The position numbers and the translations under genes are program-made. This document shows, one piece after another, positions 6,085 to 6,157 of a stretch of 6,157 nucleotides of DNA. The notes under the pieces were generated by a model. That model worked only from the letters and a program-made list of their open reading frames with translations. It was not told the origin of the DNA and made no database searches. Each line of letters opens with the position of its first letter. Within the stretch, counting starts at the first letter, position 1. Source of the stretch: Bacteroides sp. (GTDB taxonomy: Bacteria > Bacteroidota > Bacteroidia > Bacteroidales > SM23-62); the NCBI GenBank assembly GCA_030667765.1, contig DAOUVF010000197.1, positions 1-6,157 on the forward strand, written 5' to 3'.

Positions 6085-6157
6085 ATGAGAAGAATTTGCA
6101 TTTTGTTACTACCTCTCCTGATCATTCTCTTTCCGGCTTTAATGAAGGGACAGGGCA
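6085..6157 (+). CDS. N-terminus of an exported protein, 3' truncated by the window end
   Basis: An ATG at 6085 opens a frame of 24 complete codons to the window edge. The translation starts MRRICILLLPLLIILFPALM and continues KGQG: two Arg, a long hydrophobic core, then a polar region, a typical signal peptide start. The open frame and the signal-peptide character both argue that it is real. It is transcribed away from the sigma gene. The mature protein is outside the window, so no function can be given. No clear Shine-Dalgarno sequence precedes it. Confidence 0.6.
   Translation, partial: MRRICILLLPLLIILFPALMKGQG

Overview
The window looks like chromosomal DNA of a member of the Bacteroidota, possibly Bacteroidales or a relative. 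This rests on gene content: a FecI-type ECF sigma factor, a FecR anti-sigma factor with a DUF4974-like C-terminus, and a TonB-dependent receptor with an N-terminal STN domain followed by a carboxypeptidase-regulatory-like domain. The start sites mostly lack strong Shine-Dalgarno sequences, which also fits. Base composition is moderate throughout. There is no tRNA, rRNA, CRISPR array, transposase or other mobile element.

Layout. (1) Positions 1-657 (+) hold the C-terminal part of a KamA-family (lysine 2,3-aminomutase-like) radical SAM/PLP enzyme, cut off at its 5' side by the window edge. (2) Positions 658-870 form a convergent intergenic region with one terminator-like hairpin for the + strand gene and one strong bidirectional hairpin. 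(3) Positions 5916 down to 871 (- strand) hold a four-gene block in the order ECF sigma factor, FecR-type anti-sigma factor, STN-bearing TonB-dependent receptor, uncharacterised lipoprotein. Sigma and anti-sigma are 10 nt apart. Anti-sigma and receptor overlap. About 100 nt with no recognisable terminator separate receptor and lipoprotein, so the lipoprotein may belong to the same transcript. (4) Positions 5917-6084 are a divergent promoter region with a perfect 20-bp palindrome and two smaller inverted repeats. (5) From 6085 (+) to the window end lie the first 24 codons of an exported protein.

How the genes work together. By analogy with FecA/FecR/FecI, a ligand binding the outer-membrane receptor would be signalled through its periplasmic STN domain to the single-pass FecR protein. 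FecR then releases or activates the ECF sigma factor, which transcribes the receptor operon. The ligand cannot be read from the sequence. No SusD partner is present, so this is not a standard SusCD glycan locus. The downstream lipoprotein, with two similar cysteine-containing segments, is the least understood member and a candidate accessory protein. The KamA-family enzyme appears to be an unrelated convergent gene. Its two substrate-contact positions, as aligned by eye, carry Lys and Asn instead of the two Asp residues of true lysine aminomutases.
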